This document shows positions 48,657-58,411 of a stretch of DNA of 64,000 nt, piece by piece (the stretch's first letter is position 1; each line of letters starts with the position of its first letter). Under the pieces are notes generated by a model. The model worked only from the letters and a program-made list of their open reading frames with translations. It was not told the origin of the DNA and ran no database searches. A program made the translations under genes and the position numbers. The DNA comes from an uncultured Gelidibacter sp. (GTDB lineage: Bacteria; Bacteroidota; Bacteroidia; Flavobacteriales; Flavobacteriaceae). The DNA lies in NCBI RefSeq assembly GCF_947500795.1, contig NZ_CANMTE010000003.1, forward strand, positions 186,001 to 250,000, in the 5' to 3' direction.

Positions 48657-48839
48657 CTACTGCTCAATACTTTGCGCTTCAAAACCTGTAATTGTTTGGT
48701 CGCTGATGGTTACCGATATCTGAATTGGATTGCAACACACTTCACAATCTTCCACATAACTTTGGTGCGGCACAGAATAGTCCAAGAGCATTGAAATCTC
48801 TTCCCAACAATAAGGGCATTGAAAAAAGTGCTCTTCCAT
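48657..48839 (-). CDS. CPXCG-motif cysteine-rich protein
   Basis: A 60-residue zinc-ribbon-like protein. Four cysteines sit in CPYCWEE and CEVCCNP, matching the CPXCG family. Only 6 bases separate it from the upstream ABC-F gene, so they are likely co-transcribed. Function unknown. Confidence 0.85.
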   Translation of the reverse strand: MEEHFFQCPYCWEEISMLLDYSVPHQSYVEDCEVCCNPIQISVTISDQTITGFEAQSIEQ

Positions 48840-48845
48840 AGGTTC

Positions 48846-50753
48846 CTAGCTTACTTGTTCTAGTTCTTCTTGAATGGTTTCCCACTCTTGCATTAAGCTG
48901 GCAAGTTTTTCCTTTTTCGCCTTATAGCGATCAAAGAATTTCGGATCAGCGCTGGTTTTGTCATAATCTGTTGCAAGGTCGGCATCCATCGATTTGATTT
49001 CCTTTTCATGTTGGCTAATTTTAGCTTCAACATTACTCAACCTATTATTCAACGATTTCAATTTCTTCTGATCTTCGTAAGTCTGCTTATTGGTTTCTTT
49101 AGGAGTTTCTTTAACCACATCACGTTTTTCAATCTCTCTCAAGTTTTCAACATTACGCTGATCTAGATAAAAATCAATATCGCCTAAGTATTCTTTGATG
49201 CGTTGGTCTTTGAACTCATACACACTATTAGTCAAACCTTGAAGGAAATCCCTATCATGCGATACTAAGATTAATGTGCCTTCAAATCTGGTCAGTGCCT
49301 CTTTCAACACATTTTTAGATTTGATGTCCAAGTGATTGGTAGGCTCATCCATTACCAGCACGTTAAAGGGTTGTAATAATAATTTAGCCAAGGCCAAACG
49401 GTTACGCTCACCACCGGAAAGGACTCTTACATATTTATCAGCTTCTTCGCCTCTAAAAAGGAATGACCCAAGAATATCACGGACTTTACTCCTATTCTTT
49501 TCATTGGCGGCGTCAATCATAGTGTCCAACACTGTCTTGTTACCATCTAAATACTCCGCCTGATTTTGAGCAAAATATCCGATTTGAACATTATGACCGA
49601 GTTTTAAATGGCCTTCATATTTTAATTCGCCTACAATAATTTTTGCCAAAGTAGATTTTCCTTGACCGTTTTGACCAACAAAAGCAATCTTACTTCCGCG
49701 TTCTACATTAAGGTGAATATTTTTTAGAACTTGAAGATTCCCATATCTTTTGGAAATATGATCCGCTTCAACCACAACTCTTCCAGGCATCACTGACACC
49801 GGGAAGTTAAGCGTCATCACACTATTATCATCTTCATCAACTTCAATTCGATCCATACGATCCAATTTTTTAATGAGCGATTGTGCCATGGTTGCTTTAG
49901 AAGCTTTAGCTCTAAACTTCTCTATTAGCTTTTCAGTTTGCTCAATCTGCTTTTGCTGATTTTTTTGCGATGCCAATTGCTGAGTTTTAAGCTCATTACG
50001 AAGCACTAAATAGTCAGAATAAGCCTTTTTATAATCGTAAATTCTTCCAAGGGAAATTTCAATGGTGCGGTTAGTTACGTTATCCAAGAACATTTTATCA
50101 TGCGATACAATTACGACAGCACCTACATAATTCTTCAAAAAGCCTTCAAGCCAGATAATGGATTCAATATCCAAGTGATTGGTAGGCTCATCCAAAAGTA
50201 GGATGTCATTGTTTTGAAGTAATAATTTAGCAAGCTCAATACGCATACGCCATCCACCGGAAAAAGTATCCGTCAACTTATTAAAATCTTCACGCTTAAA
50301 ACCAAGTCCTTGTAGAATTTTCTCTGTCTCGCCTTGATAGTTGTACCCACCAACAATTTCATATTGGTGCTGGAACTCGCTCAAATCGACCATCAACTGA
50401 TGATACAAATCACTTTCATAATCTGTACGCACCACCAATTGTTCATTGATGTGTTCTATTTTAGCTTCCAGTTCTTTAATTTCCTTGAAGGCTTCATAAG
50501 CTTCTTCAAGTACGGTTCTTCCCAAAACAAAATCGATATCCTGTTTTAGAAAACCGATGCTCAAATTTTTATCGGCAGCAATCTGTCCAGAATCTGGTTC
50601 TATTTCTTTGGATAATATTTTAAGCATGGTGGATTTACCTGCACCGTTTTTTCCGATGAGGCCAATTCTGTCGCCAGCGCCAAGTCTGAAAGTGATATCT
50701 TCAAAAAGGTATTCCCCCTGAAAAGAGATAGAAAGATTGTGTATATTGAGCAT
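48846..50753 (-). CDS. ABC-F family ATPase
   Basis: A 635-residue cytoplasmic protein with two ABC domains and no membrane segment. Walker A motifs are GKNGAGKST (34-42) and GQNGQGKST (about 357), with signatures FSGGWRMRIELAK and LSGGERNRLALAK. A charged linker (about 240-310) and a C-terminal coiled coil (about 560-635) fit the Uup/YheS-like group, which act on ribosomes. A housekeeping translation factor is more likely than an antibiotic-resistance protein. Confidence 0.93.
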   Translation of the reverse strand: MLNIHNLSISFQGEYLFEDITFRLGAGDRIGLIGKNGAGKSTMLKILSKEIEPDSGQIAADKNLSIGFLKQDIDFVLGRTVLEEAYEAFKEIKELEAKIEHINEQLVVRTDYESDLYHQLMVDLSEFQHQYEIVGGYNYQGETEKILQGLGFKREDFNKLTDTFSGGWRMRIELAKLLLQNNDILLLDEPTNHLDIESIIWLEGFLKNYVGAVVIVSHDKMFLDNVTNRTIEISLGRIYDYKKAYSDYLVLRNELKTQQLASQKNQQKQIEQTEKLIEKFRAKASKATMAQSLIKKLDRMDRIEVDEDDNSVMTLNFPVSVMPGRVVVEADHISKRYGNLQVLKNIHLNVERGSKIAFVGQNGQGKSTLAKIIVGELKYEGHLKLGHNVQIGYFAQNQAEYLDGNKTVLDTMIDAANEKNRSKVRDILGSFLFRGEEADKYVRVLSGGERNRLALAKLLLQPFNVLVMDEPTNHLDIKSKNVLKEALTRFEGTLILVSHDRDFLQGLTNSVYEFKDQRIKEYLGDIDFYLDQRNVENLREIEKRDVVKETPKETNKQTYEDQKKLKSLNNRLSNVEAKISQHEKEIKSMDADLATDYDKTSADPKFFDRYKAKKEKLASLMQEWETIQEELEQVS

Positions 50754-50836
50754 TTTTGTAAGGATTTCTACAAAACATTGATTTTAAAAATCTTAAATTT
50801 GTAGTTTATTTGAAAATGCAAAAGTAATCATTTACC

Positions 50837-51229
50837 ATGATAAATAAAGGAAGTAAATTGTATAGTATTTTTACGGGTGTTTGTCCGAAATGTCATGAAG
50901 AATCCATGTACTTTAATCCGAACCCTTATATGATGGCGGATACCCTTAAGATTCGTGAGAAATGTTCCAATTGCCAAACTACATACCGCATGGAGCCCTC
51001 TTTCTTTTTTGGGTCCATGTATGTGAGTTATGCGCTAGGCGTTGCTTTTGCAGTAGCAGCCTTCATTATAAGTTTCTTCTTTTTTGATTCCAGCTTAACC
51101 ACAGCATTTATTGCCATTATTGGAACACTTGTAGTCTTTATGCCTATTATTATGCGATTATCGCGTAACATTTGGATCAATATGTTTATGAGCTACGACA
51201 AGAGTCTGGCAAAAAAACATGCCAAATAA
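50837..51229 (+). CDS. DUF983 membrane protein
   Basis: A 130-residue protein with a zinc-ribbon-like start (CPKCHEE ... CSNCQTTY) followed by two transmembrane helices (about 60-85 and 88-110), the DUF983 layout. It is divergent from the ABC-F gene. Role unknown. Confidence 0.88.
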   Translation: MINKGSKLYSIFTGVCPKCHEESMYFNPNPYMMADTLKIREKCSNCQTTYRMEPSFFFGSMYVSYALGVAFAVAAFIISFFFFDSSLTTAFIAIIGTLVVFMPIIMRLSRNIWINMFMSYDKSLAKKHAK

Positions 51230-51277
51230 AAACCTTAGGCCTAAATTAATCTTTAAAAGTAGAAGCGTAGGGAAATC

Positions 51278-52327
51278 CTATTTCGCTTGGAAGCGCTTGA
51301 TATCTATTTCCGTTTCTAATGGTGTATCATGTTCCAAGTGCTGAAATAATTGTTTTGCCACATAAGGCCCAATCATCACACCACGTGTGCCCAATCCGTT
51401 TAAGATAGCCATATTCTTATATTCTGGATGTCTGCCCACAAGAGGCCTTCTATCTTTAACTGTAGGGCGTATGCCTGCAACTTGATTGACCACTTCATAA
51501 TCGCAACTGATAAGTCCCTCTAATTTATCGAGGAGTTCTGTTTTTGCGGCTTCGGTTATAGCATGGGTTTTGTCTTCCCAATTGTAGGTGGCACCTACAG
51601 AATAACAATCGTCGAGTTCAGGAACAACAAAAATAGATGCTTTCAAAATAAACTCCATTTTAAGGTTTGGTGCTTTAATGGTTAACACTTCACCTTTGGC
51701 TACATGTAATGGAAGTTCCTTAAAAAACGGGTTTTGAACCATCCCAAATCCTTCGGCAAAAACAATGAATTTAGCCTTAACATTTTTGTAATTAACTTCA
51801 TTATCACCCATAGCAACCGCATTATAATCAAAGCGTTCTTGAGCATAACTGTTGATGGTTTTTAAATACAGTTTATAATGCTGCAGTAACGTTGATGTGT
51901 CAATCCTACCGGTTTCCATGACTTTTCCAAAACCAAAAGGGGCATCTATGCTTGAATTGGAATTACTGATGACTTGCGGATGAAGGTAATTTTCCAAGCT
52001 TGGTTTATCAGAAGCATTAAACCAATCGTTCTGTTCTTCAATGGAAGCAAATCTTCTATAGACTGGAAGTTTATAATCTAACTTCACGCCCAATAATTTC
52101 TCCAGATGTCCATAAAATGAGGCTGCCATTTCTAACTGCTCCTTAGCCTTCCATACACCTGTAAAACGTTTTAGAATAACCGGATTATATAACCCTGCCG
52201 CGACGATGGACGACTGTTGAGAATGATCATCAAACACTAGGAATGATTTCCCTTGAGCCCGTAATTCTTCGCACAGAGAAACACCAGCCAATCCACAACC
52301 TACAATGATATAATCCACTTCTTTCAT
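51278..52327 (-). CDS. FAD-dependent oxidoreductase, DAO family
   Basis: A 349-residue flavoprotein. The dinucleotide motif IIVGCGLAGVSLCEEL lies at residues 6-21, and the C-terminal GLGTRGVMIGPYVAK is the second FAD contact. The fold is that of D-amino-acid/glycine oxidases; the substrate is not readable. I use the ATG at 52327 (MKEVDY), as the open frame begins upstream at a GTG. A -7 box TACTTTTG lies at 52333-52340, which would give an almost leaderless mRNA. Confidence 0.88.
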   Translation of the reverse strand: MKEVDYIIVGCGLAGVSLCEELRAQGKSFLVFDDHSQQSSIVAAGLYNPVILKRFTGVWKAKEQLEMAASFYGHLEKLLGVKLDYKLPVYRRFASIEEQNDWFNASDKPSLENYLHPQVISNSNSSIDAPFGFGKVMETGRIDTSTLLQHYKLYLKTINSYAQERFDYNAVAMGDNEVNYKNVKAKFIVFAEGFGMVQNPFFKELPLHVAKGEVLTIKAPNLKMEFILKASIFVVPELDDCYSVGATYNWEDKTHAITEAAKTELLDKLEGLISCDYEVVNQVAGIRPTVKDRRPLVGRHPEYKNMAILNGLGTRGVMIGPYVAKQLFQHLEHDTPLETEIDIKRFQAK

Positions 52328-52401
52328 AAGCACAAAAGTACTATACTTAATTGTAATTCATAATAAAAAAACGCCTGCAAGGCAATCCGAAAATTAGGGC
52401 A

Positions 52402-52433
52402 TAAAAAAACGCCCACTTAAAAAGTGAGCGTTT
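52402..52433 (-). terminator. terminator of the gld operon
   Basis: A 12-bp stem with one mismatch (52407-52418 with 52422-52433), followed on the minus strand by seven T. It lies 23 bases past the gldN stop. Confidence 0.85.
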
Positions 52434-52455
52434 CGTTTATTATGATAGCCTTAAA

Positions 52456-53355
52456 TTAATAAGACCACATGTCTTGTTCAAAATCACGAATCTTGTCTTT
52501 GATACGATCAGACTCCAATAGTTGCATTAAAGCGTTGTCAGCTACATACTCCTTAACTTCTCTATCGCCATATACGTTTTCTTCTTTGTACATATAACCA
52601 TTAAATCGTCTAGAATTCAACAAATGGTCAAAAGAAAATTGCGTAGCGCTATTCTTGTTATTAAAGGCTTTAGCTTGGTGCAATACATCTCTCACTTCAG
52701 GATAGAACACCCAGAATAGAGCGATAGGTTGCTTGTTAGCTTCATCTTCAGAGTCAATAAAGTTAACGTCTGGTGCAGCCGGAGCGATACCTAAAAGTCT
52801 GTATTTTAATTCGCCTTGACGTTTGTCAAAATACCATAATCCTTTGATAAGGTAAGCACTGATGTCATAGGACTGAATGTCTCTTTTGATGATGTATTCT
52901 GGAGACACAAACCCTTCAGAGTTGTACTGTTGGTATCCAATATCTAAAGTATCAGTTTTTGACATGATAGATTGGACGTCTTTATAATTACGCTTTGTAG
53001 TAAAGTAAGAATCATCATAAACGTTTTTGATATTTCCTTCTCTTACATTTTTCCATAACACATCAAATAATGAACGTCTGTTCGCTCCGATATTATTAGT
53101 GTCAATTGGATAATAGAGTGGAAAATTCACACGCTCATCAAGAACGATTTTTTCCCAAGTCATTTTTGAAAACATGATATCTCTATCATCAACATAACCG
53201 TATTCAAGCGGTTTGTCGTTATCCATCGCCTTTTGAGCATCAGATTTTACACCAATTTCTTCTGGTGTCTTTGCGTTGAGTATATTGGTTTGACCAAACG
53301 AACTCACTGCCAACCCAATACTTAAAACGGTTAATAAACAATATTTTAATTTCAT
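52456..53355 (-). CDS. gldN: gliding motility / type IX secretion protein GldN
   Basis: A 299-residue periplasmic protein (signal peptide to about 21) homologous to PorN. With GldK it forms the large ring at the outer membrane used by type IX secretion. Recognised by YPIDTNNIGANRRSLFDVL and by its place as last gene of gldKLMN. Intact length. Confidence 0.95.
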   Translation of the reverse strand: MKLKYCLLTVLSIGLAVSSFGQTNILNAKTPEEIGVKSDAQKAMDNDKPLEYGYVDDRDIMFSKMTWEKIVLDERVNFPLYYPIDTNNIGANRRSLFDVLWKNVREGNIKNVYDDSYFTTKRNYKDVQSIMSKTDTLDIGYQQYNSEGFVSPEYIIKRDIQSYDISAYLIKGLWYFDKRQGELKYRLLGIAPAAPDVNFIDSEDEANKQPIALFWVFYPEVRDVLHQAKAFNNKNSATQFSFDHLLNSRRFNGYMYKEENVYGDREVKEYVADNALMQLLESDRIKDKIRDFEQDMWSY

Positions 53356-53422
53356 CTTTTTATTATTATTTGGGATATTACCTATCGTTGTTATTCAACG
53401 TTGCAACTGAACTTATAGTATA

Positions 53423-54967
53423 TTAGTTAGATATTTCTATAAATACTGGAGACGCTGGAAGTAGTTTTATACTGCTATTTCCTTGAATTTGTGATTTGAT
53501 ATCAAAGATTTGTACGGCATCACCTCTTGAGGCTTTACGAAGCGCACTTCTTGCTTGGTCATTCATTCTATTACCATTAACAGTAACCGTTGGTTGACCA
53601 GGAACTTTAATCTTAAATGATGTTACATTGATATTAAGATCAAAGTCAAAATCAAATAACTTCGCATCAACTGTAGCTATTTCAACATTGCTCTTTGGTA
53701 AGCTTACGTTATCAGCTTGACCTGCAATTGTACCAGATGGCTTAGGAATGTCCTTAATTCTGAAAGTAGATCTGTCACTCACTTTAGTACCATCAGGAAG
53801 CGTTCCTGTAACACTAATTGTAACTTCTTTACCAGAACCAGGGTTCATAACATATTTACCAGTACCAGAAGCCTTAGAAAGACCTGGAGCAGATGCATTC
53901 ACATTATTATCCGGAACACCAGCAAAAGAAATGGTCATTGGGTTAGCAACACCACGGTAAACTACGTTCATCTTATCTGCTGAAATAGTTGCAGAGTTTG
54001 GTTTAGGAACTACAGCATAACTACTTTTTACAGGGATTTTAATAATAGAATCGCCTTCTTTAAATTGGAACTCACCAACAATCTCTCTTTCTCCTACACC
54101 ACCTGCAGGGAATTTCAATAAGGTTTTACCAGCTTGCATAGCGTCTGGAGATAACTCTTTACCATTGATGATTACTTTATCAGCTCTTAAAGTCTGATCT
54201 TTCTTACCTAAGATAATTGTTCCAGTAAACTCTTCTCCACTGAAGAATGCAGTTTTGTCCGGTACAACAATCGCGTCAAAGTTTGTTAAAGAAGCTTCAA
54301 TTTTAAGTTTACCTGCTAACATAGAAGATAATACTTCAGACTCAGCAGTTTTAACATCCGCTTGCATTTGTGTAATCTTCGTTAATGATGCTACCATTGG
54401 GAAGCCTTCAAAATGATAGTTTAACCATCCTTTTGAAATTCCGTCAGTAGTTTTTACATCATTAGTAGCGAATTTCTTAACAAGATCTGCTTGGATATCT
54501 TTATTGTCTTCGCCTAGAACTTGAATCACACCATCTCTATAGGTTTTGATCTGATCTAAGAACTCTTGGCCTTCTTTAGTAACTTTGTCACCACTGAACC
54601 ATTTTTCATCAAGAAAATCAGTTCTGTCCATTTTCTCATACTCAGATGGATCGTCTACAGATTTCAATAAATCTGCCTTAACATTCTCTAAATAAGCATT
54701 AAAATCTGAAGAAAGCTTATCAATAGCGTCTGCTTTTGCTTTTAATGGTTGGTATTTAGCTGGTTGCTCTTCAACCTTATCTGCTAAACCTTGCATAAAC
54801 GCAGCATTACGTGCTGTTGCAGATGCATTAGAATCACTGATTCTTTCGTTCATTAACCCAAATGCTGAAAGCACTTCTTTCGACATATTAAGTGCCATCA
54901 TTGCGATAAACACCAAATACATAAGGTTAATCATTTTTTGTCTTGGGGATAATTTTCCTCCTGCCAT
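53423..54967 (-). CDS. gldM: gliding motility / type IX secretion motor protein GldM
   Basis: A 514-residue protein with one N-terminal transmembrane helix (SPRQKMINLMYLVFIAMMALNMSKEVL, about 7-33) and a long periplasmic part of repeated beta domains. With GldL it forms the proton-driven motor in the inner membrane that powers gliding and secretion and contacts the GldK/GldN ring. The length matches PorM/GldM. It is 47 bases downstream of gldL. Confidence 0.97.
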   Translation of the reverse strand: MAGGKLSPRQKMINLMYLVFIAMMALNMSKEVLSAFGLMNERISDSNASATARNAAFMQGLADKVEEQPAKYQPLKAKADAIDKLSSDFNAYLENVKADLLKSVDDPSEYEKMDRTDFLDEKWFSGDKVTKEGQEFLDQIKTYRDGVIQVLGEDNKDIQADLVKKFATNDVKTTDGISKGWLNYHFEGFPMVASLTKITQMQADVKTAESEVLSSMLAGKLKIEASLTNFDAIVVPDKTAFFSGEEFTGTIILGKKDQTLRADKVIINGKELSPDAMQAGKTLLKFPAGGVGEREIVGEFQFKEGDSIIKIPVKSSYAVVPKPNSATISADKMNVVYRGVANPMTISFAGVPDNNVNASAPGLSKASGTGKYVMNPGSGKEVTISVTGTLPDGTKVSDRSTFRIKDIPKPSGTIAGQADNVSLPKSNVEIATVDAKLFDFDFDLNINVTSFKIKVPGQPTVTVNGNRMNDQARSALRKASRGDAVQIFDIKSQIQGNSSIKLLPASPVFIEISN

Positions 54968-55014
54968 TCTAATTAGTTTTTAGTTGTTGGTTAATAATTT
55001 CTACTAATTCCTAA

Positions 55015-55638
55015 TTAGTTTCTGTTCATTGCAGAAAGCATTCCGCCATATACACCGTTTAATGAAGATAAATTTGAAGCTAAAGATTTCATTTGTTCTT
55101 TAAGTTTCTCAGCATTCTCAACTGCTTCTTCGTTAATTGAAGCTTGACGACTTGCAGACTCCATTTGTACTTTATATAGACTGTTCAATGATTCCATTTG
55201 TGCAGCAGCCAATGACATTTCTTCACTGTACTTTTTAGTAGCAGCAATAGAATCTACAGCTGGGCTGATTCCTTTTGCAGCACCTTCAAAGTTTTTAATG
55301 CTGTTTCCTAAGCTTGCCATAAGCTCGCCATCAATTTTGGCATCTTTAAGTAATTCGTCTAATTTTCTAGATAAAAGACCTTCAGCATCTTTAGGCTGCT
55401 CTTTTTTTCTATCGACACTTTGTCCTCCTGCCAATTCAGGATATACTAATGACCAGTCAAGATCATTATCTACAGGTTCAAATGCAGAGAGTGCGAATAC
55501 TGCTGCTTCTGTTACTAATCCTGCGATTAGCATTTCGTTTCCTCCTGGCCAGTGCATGATTTTGAAAAGTGCACCTAGAATTACTACTGCGGCACCTAGG
55601 CCGTAAATCATATTCATTGCTTTTTTACTTAATGCCAT
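55015..55638 (-). CDS. gldL: gliding motility / type IX secretion motor protein GldL
   Basis: A 207-residue inner-membrane protein with two helices (about 10-27 and 36-53) and a cytoplasmic coiled coil. The membrane glutamate at residue 44 (AGLVTEAAVFAL) corresponds by position to the proton-path Glu of GldL. It is the second gene of gldKLMN. Confidence 0.97.
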   Translation of the reverse strand: MALSKKAMNMIYGLGAAVVILGALFKIMHWPGGNEMLIAGLVTEAAVFALSAFEPVDNDLDWSLVYPELAGGQSVDRKKEQPKDAEGLLSRKLDELLKDAKIDGELMASLGNSIKNFEGAAKGISPAVDSIAATKKYSEEMSLAAAQMESLNSLYKVQMESASRQASINEEAVENAEKLKEQMKSLASNLSSLNGVYGGMLSAMNRN

Positions 55639-55699
55639 AATGTTTGTTTTTTAGATAAGAAAGATTTCTTAAGTAGATTAATATTTAGTTTTGGTTGTA

Positions 55700-57076
55700 T
55701 TAGTTTTTGTTTGTTGCTGCGTTTGATGTAATATCTGTACCCATGTAATCTTGTACAGTTCTAAATCCGATATAACTTCTTGCAGAATCTGCATATTCAT
55801 AATCTCTAGAGCTTACTTGTAAGAAGTAGGCAACATCTTTCCAAGATCCTCCACGTACAACTTTACGTTGGTTGTTTGGATCGTTTACATTAGGATTAAT
55901 AGTAGACATGTATTCGTACGATGCTGGATCATAAGAACCATTTACCCATTCTGAAACGTTACCAGCCATATTATATAGATTGTAATCGTTAGGCTCATAA
56001 GATTTTGCCTCAACAGTATACAATGCCATATCAGCTGCGTAATCTCCACGTAAAGGTTTAAAGTTTGCTAAGAAACAACCTCTATCATTTTTAGCGTAAG
56101 GTCCACCCCAAGGGAATGTTGCTCCTTGTAGGCCTCCTCTGGCAGCATATTCCCATTCTGCTTCTGATGGTAATCTGAACGCGTTCACATTATGCTTACC
56201 TCTACTCTTTTGGTCAGCGTTTTTATATAATGTTCTCCATTTAGTAAATGCATTTGCTTGTTTCCAAGACACACCCACTACAGGATATTCTCCGTAAGCA
56301 TCATGCCAGAAATAATCGTTATGCATTGGCTCATTGTAAGAGTAAGCGAAATCTCTAATCCAAGCCGTAGTATCTGGGTAAACCGCAACTTCTTCAGTAA
56401 CTAAAACGTCTTTACGTCTTAAGTCTCTGTTTTTAGCAGCCTTTTGGATGTCCATATACGTGTATTGGAATTTGAATTTCTTAACATCCCAAGTACGTTG
56501 TCCGTTATACGACTCTTCTATAGGAAGATACATTGTATCCATAACCTCAGCGTAGTACTCATCTGGATATTTGCTTGTGTCAAAGATTAACTTCACATCT
56601 TTGTTCAGTTTTCGACCTTCGTAACCTGTAGGGCCTAAACCACTATAGTTATCATACATATATTTTTCATATACAGTCATGTTATCAGGATCAGCATCTT
56701 TAAATGCAAATTCACCAGTTCCTCCATCACCAGGAGTCAAACCAAAGTCGTCAGCAATAATAGCTAACTTAGTTCTGATAGTAGAATCTCTTACCCAGTT
56801 TACGAACTGACGGTATTCACTATTCGTGATTTCAGTTTCGTCCATGTAAAAGGCTCTAACTGTGGCAGTTTTGGTTGGGGCATCTTGAATACCTGCCAAA
56901 TCATCATCAGATTTACCCATAATGAAAGATCCACCAGGTACTAGTGTCATTCCATAAGGCTTCTCTGGGTGCCATTTCTTTCCTTTAACTCCTACCAGTT
57001 CTCCTCTGTCTCCAGAATTACAACTAGCCAATAGAGCTAAAACAGCGGTTAATAAAGCGAACTTCTTCATATTCAT
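55700..57076 (-). CDS. gldK: gliding motility / type IX secretion lipoprotein GldK
   Basis: A 458-residue outer-membrane lipoprotein (LLASC, Cys19) with a sulfatase-modifying-factor (FGE-like) fold: GGSFIMGKSDD near 48, NVSEWVNGSYD near 378 and VVRGGSW near 412. It forms the ring with GldN (PorK/PorN in Porphyromonas). First gene of gldKLMN. Two in-frame ATGs lie 6 bases apart; the outer one is given. Confidence 0.97.
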   Translation of the reverse strand: MNMKKFALLTAVLALLASCNSGDRGELVGVKGKKWHPEKPYGMTLVPGGSFIMGKSDDDLAGIQDAPTKTATVRAFYMDETEITNSEYRQFVNWVRDSTIRTKLAIIADDFGLTPGDGGTGEFAFKDADPDNMTVYEKYMYDNYSGLGPTGYEGRKLNKDVKLIFDTSKYPDEYYAEVMDTMYLPIEESYNGQRTWDVKKFKFQYTYMDIQKAAKNRDLRRKDVLVTEEVAVYPDTTAWIRDFAYSYNEPMHNDYFWHDAYGEYPVVGVSWKQANAFTKWRTLYKNADQKSRGKHNVNAFRLPSEAEWEYAARGGLQGATFPWGGPYAKNDRGCFLANFKPLRGDYAADMALYTVEAKSYEPNDYNLYNMAGNVSEWVNGSYDPASYEYMSTINPNVNDPNNQRKVVRGGSWKDVAYFLQVSSRDYEYADSARSYIGFRTVQDYMGTDITSNAATNKN

Positions 57077-57134
57077 ATAAACTCGAGGTTAAATTATTTA
57101 GTCTTAAATGTTCAGTTTCTGTTTTTTGAGGGAG

Positions 57135-57165
57135 TAAACATATCTATATATTTTCAAAAAAACAA
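57135..57165 (-). promoter_or_regulatory. possible gldK promoter
   Basis: On the minus strand TTG (57163-57165), 20-base spacer and TATGTTTA (57135-57142), one mismatch from TAnnTTTG, in a T-rich stretch 58 bases before the gldK start. Confidence 0.4.
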
Positions 57166-57241
57166 TTTTTTTTTAACTTTTTTTGCATTTCATCCCAAAA
57201 AGCAAGCATTTCATCGATTAAAAAAACGTTAAGAGAAATGG

Positions 57242-58408
57242 TTAATAACTGTTCTTTTTGTAGGCTTTATACCACCTTTCGGGGATTTTGCCGTGTGTTG
57301 CGTCTGTATAATCCTCATGTGTGCAAGGTAATAACGTATGCTTTTTTAATTTATTATTGACATCGGGTAAAAAGGGAATTTCGATCCACCAACGTCCTGT
57401 TTTGATACTTTTATAAAAAATCAGCTCGTCATCGTCAATTAAAACGTTGAATTTTTGATAGTTTATAGGATCACCCAAAACATCTTCACTTACGCGGCAA
57501 TTCACGCCTTCAACGAAATACCACATGATTTGCGCCACCAGCATTGCCGTGATATGGTCATCAGTAGAATATTGGTATTCATAAACCCCAAATGACGATA
57601 CTTTATTACTAATTCCAGCATATCTTGCAATAGCGCAAATTTCCTTTCCATCTAAGCCGTTTGGCGAATATTTTTGCGATTTAGAGAGTTCTGAAGCCTT
57701 AACTGCCTTTAAATCAACACTCACGATATGAGCATCTCGCATAACAGGCTCCACTAAATTGATCGCATTGGAAACTTCACCCAAGCGATACGCTTCAAAG
57801 TACAGCTTTTCCATAAGGTCTATTTCCTCTTGCGAATTGAAATAGGTTTGGTACCCAATGGTAGAATAGTTAAATAGATTATAAGGTTCTTCCAATATGA
57901 TTTTGCCCAAATAGCTATTGTTTTTGATAGGAAGTGTCGAATCTCCCAAATCAAAATTGCTATCTACATTAACCACATTCACCATAGGACAAATACTGTC
58001 ATACGCTCTATAATTAGGATATGTCAAATCTTGACTGCCTCCTAATATGATAGGAATAATCTTCTTTTCGAGCAAAATGGTGATGGTGGTTCTCAGTGCA
58101 AAATAAGTATCCTCAACGCTATCACCCTTCAAAATATCACCCAAATCAGCCATATTGGTGTGCCAATTTCCAGGATATAAGCTATAAAAAACCTTTCTAA
58201 TGTTATTCAATTGCACCTCAGATCCCATATAATTGATATCATTCCTATTTTCAAGGACGCCCAGAATTGCAATTTTTACATTATCAAGATCTGGAAGACC
58301 ATGTTGTTTGGAATGTATTTTCAATTTCTTACCTAAAGCCTGAGGCAATAACAGCTCATTATGAGCTAAAACCTCATCAGAGACAGGAGACAAAAAGTTA
58401 AATGTCAT
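57242..58408 (-). CDS. arginase-fold protein lacking several metal ligands
   Basis: A 388-residue member of the ureohydrolase fold, usually labelled formimidoylglutamase. The fold motifs are recognisable but altered: GGSQ at 123-126 replaces GGxH, VDSNFD at 148-153 replaces DAHxD, and SVDLK at 230-234 replaces SxDxD. Thus at Q126, N151 and K234 the His/His/Asp ligands of the two-manganese site are missing. Normal hydrolase activity is therefore unlikely. The gene is 3 bases downstream of topA and 165 bases upstream of gldK. Confidence 0.85.
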   Translation of the reverse strand: MTFNFLSPVSDEVLAHNELLLPQALGKKLKIHSKQHGLPDLDNVKIAILGVLENRNDINYMGSEVQLNNIRKVFYSLYPGNWHTNMADLGDILKGDSVEDTYFALRTTITILLEKKIIPIILGGSQDLTYPNYRAYDSICPMVNVVNVDSNFDLGDSTLPIKNNSYLGKIILEEPYNLFNYSTIGYQTYFNSQEEIDLMEKLYFEAYRLGEVSNAINLVEPVMRDAHIVSVDLKAVKASELSKSQKYSPNGLDGKEICAIARYAGISNKVSSFGVYEYQYSTDDHITAMLVAQIMWYFVEGVNCRVSEDVLGDPINYQKFNVLIDDDELIFYKSIKTGRWWIEIPFLPDVNNKLKKHTLLPCTHEDYTDATHGKIPERWYKAYKKNSY

Positions 58409-58411
58409 CTA

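Noticed and set aside
48846-50753. ABC-F protein as an antibiotic-resistance determinant
   Set aside because: Sequence layout matches general Uup/YheS-like factors that are found in almost all bacteria; nothing around it suggests acquired resistance.
53717-53983. Open frames opposite gldM, rpoB, rpoC, topA and tuf
   Set aside because: These overlap well-conserved genes on the other strand, have atypical composition and no start signals; they are shadows.
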